64,000 nucleotides of DNA from Pedobacter glucosidilyticus DSM 23534 (lineage in GTDB: Bacteria > Bacteroidota > Bacteroidia > Sphingobacteriales > Sphingobacteriaceae), in the NCBI RefSeq assembly GCF_000425145.1, contig NZ_KE384313.1, positions 1-64,000 of the forward strand, read 5' to 3'. The notes under the pieces were generated by a model. That model was not told where the DNA came from, did no database searches, and worked only from the letters and a program-made list of their open reading frames with translations. Made by a program: the position numbers and the translations under genes. Shown here piece after piece: positions 63,400 through 64,000 of the stretch; the first letter of the stretch is position 1; each line of letters begins with the position of its first letter.

Positions 63400-63590
63400 A
63401 TGAACTCGTTCCTCGTTTTTGGGGGACTTTTTTCAAGAAAAAAGTGCCTAGGGCTGGCCGCCTATGAGGCCGGAAAAGCCCTGTGCGCTAAGCCTACTAA
63501 TTCAAAGATCTTTAATGATAATAATTATCCGCCTCAAGAGCCGGCGGGGCCCATTACTTTTTAGAGGAAAAAAGTAATCAAAATCCTTGA
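63400..63590. repeat. hairpin-rich intergenic element
   Basis: Three hairpins occur: ACTTTTTT/AAAAAAGT (63426-63445), GGGCT...AGCCC with an inner GGCC/GGCC (63451-63481), and ATTACTTTTT/AAAAAGTAAT (63553-63578). The middle and right parts are GC-rich (CCGGCGGGGCCC) in an AT-rich genome. A 54-codon ORF crosses it but looks spurious. It resembles the repeated noncoding elements of Bacteroidota genomes; this is inference. Confidence 0.6.
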
Positions 63591-63891
63591 TTAATCCCAC
63601 AGGAGCCTTTGTCGCACATACCTTTACCCACACTCAAAAACAGGGAGCGCTTATTTTTGCTCGTTTATACTTATTGAAAGTTAGTGTAAACTCGAACGCA
63701 AAACCGCATGCGCTATAGGCTTGGTTGTGCTAACTTTTTTATTTCTGCTACTGTTTTTTCGTCTTTCCGGCTCTGGGGGATTGCTCATGCGTTTCGGGAT
63801 AGTCTATTTTTTATGAATGGTTGTTCCTTTTTAGAAGTAGAAAGTACGGAGTAGAAAGTATAAAGAACCTAAAAAGCGGATATTTAGGAGC

Positions 63892-63990
63892 TGCCTTAAA
63901 TATAAAACTCATTTTCCCGAAGAACGAAAGACGGCCTATGAAGATTTGGAAGTGTAGGCAAATAAATCTTTTGCATAAACTTTCATAAAG
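63892..63990. repeat. direct repeat, copy B
   Basis: Partner of the block at 63141, about 750 nt apart. Copy B lies at the window edge, so its full extent is unknown. The 902 nt from 63099 to 64000 hold no gene I can support. Confidence 0.85.
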
Positions 63991-64000
63991 AACTATAGGA

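Noticed and set aside
63400-63564. 54-codon ORF starting MNSFLVFGG in the structured region
   Set aside because: It runs through the hairpins and GC-rich core, has no recognisable domain, and looks like a chance reading of a repeat.
1-64000. tRNA, rRNA, CRISPR, insertion sequence, prophage
   Set aside because: None was recognised on reading either strand. Absence of tRNA is by eye only; a tRNAscan search would be decisive.

Overview
The window looks like chromosomal DNA from a Bacteroidota bacterium, most probably a Sphingobacteriaceae (Pedobacter-like) species. The base composition is AT-rich. Several promoters have the Bacteroidota form TTTG/TTG - about 19 nt - TANNTTTG, and Shine-Dalgarno sequences are mostly absent. 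TonB-dependent receptors carry CarboxypepD_reg-like N-termini, many lipoproteins and AQ-cleaved secreted proteins are present, and families common in this phylum occur (DUF4292, DUF4369-TlpA, Wzi/RemB-like). The genus assignment is an inference from gene content and is not proven. I saw no rRNA, tRNA, CRISPR array, prophage or intact insertion sequence.

Layout. 0.1-8.2 kb (minus): a tight run from acylphosphatase through a Wzx-like flippase, dut, a TPR protein, a DUF4292 lipoprotein, an EnvC-like amidase activator and two TatA-type proteins to gatA. 8.2-16.5 kb: amidohydrolase, rlmN, a ComF-like PRTase, a beta-helix lipoprotein, a lone receiver, glyA, a Gfo/Idh/MocA oxidoreductase and scpA. 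16.6-26.3 kb: dxs, then a minus-strand surface-polysaccharide operon (initiating sugar-1-P transferase, CapD-type dehydratase, Wzi/RemB-like outer-membrane protein, two glycosyltransferases) with a TVP38 protein upstream. 26.4-36.4 kb: aldo/keto reductase, two paralogous outer-membrane receptors, and a TonB receptor next to a beta-propeller phytase. 36.5-46 kb: clpS, an HMA-AraC regulator, purD, a lipoprotein, a TlpA-like thioredoxin, an arginase-fold protein with a degraded metal site, an SDR, a SerB-SerA/ACT chimera and a YceH-like protein. 46-49.4 kb (minus): two FKBP lipoproteins, prfB with its programmed +1 frameshift, and an esterase. 49.6-54.7 kb (minus): the thrABC operon. 54.7-59.3 kb: rsgA, dtd and a group of small nucleotide or phosphate hydrolases and transferases. 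59.3-63.1 kb: a UbiA / type III PKS / methyltransferase / FAD-monooxygenase cluster. 63.1-64 kb: a noncoding, hairpin-rich region bracketed by a 99-nt direct repeat.

The most informative regulatory structure is upstream of thrA. A very good promoter is followed by a 17-codon leader ORF containing six Thr codons and one Ile codon, then a GGAAGG antiterminator candidate, then a 12-bp GC-rich terminator with a U-run. This is a complete candidate threonine attenuator. Other points of interest are the type III PKS cluster, probably making a methylated or hydroxylated phenolic lipid or prenylated quinone; the HAD phosphatase fused to a 3-phosphoglycerate-dehydrogenase remnant and its ACT domain; a shared CTAACCAAC-type repeat family directly before the thrC and dtd start codons; the out-of-frame start codon of dtd; and the structured intergenic repeat at the right edge.
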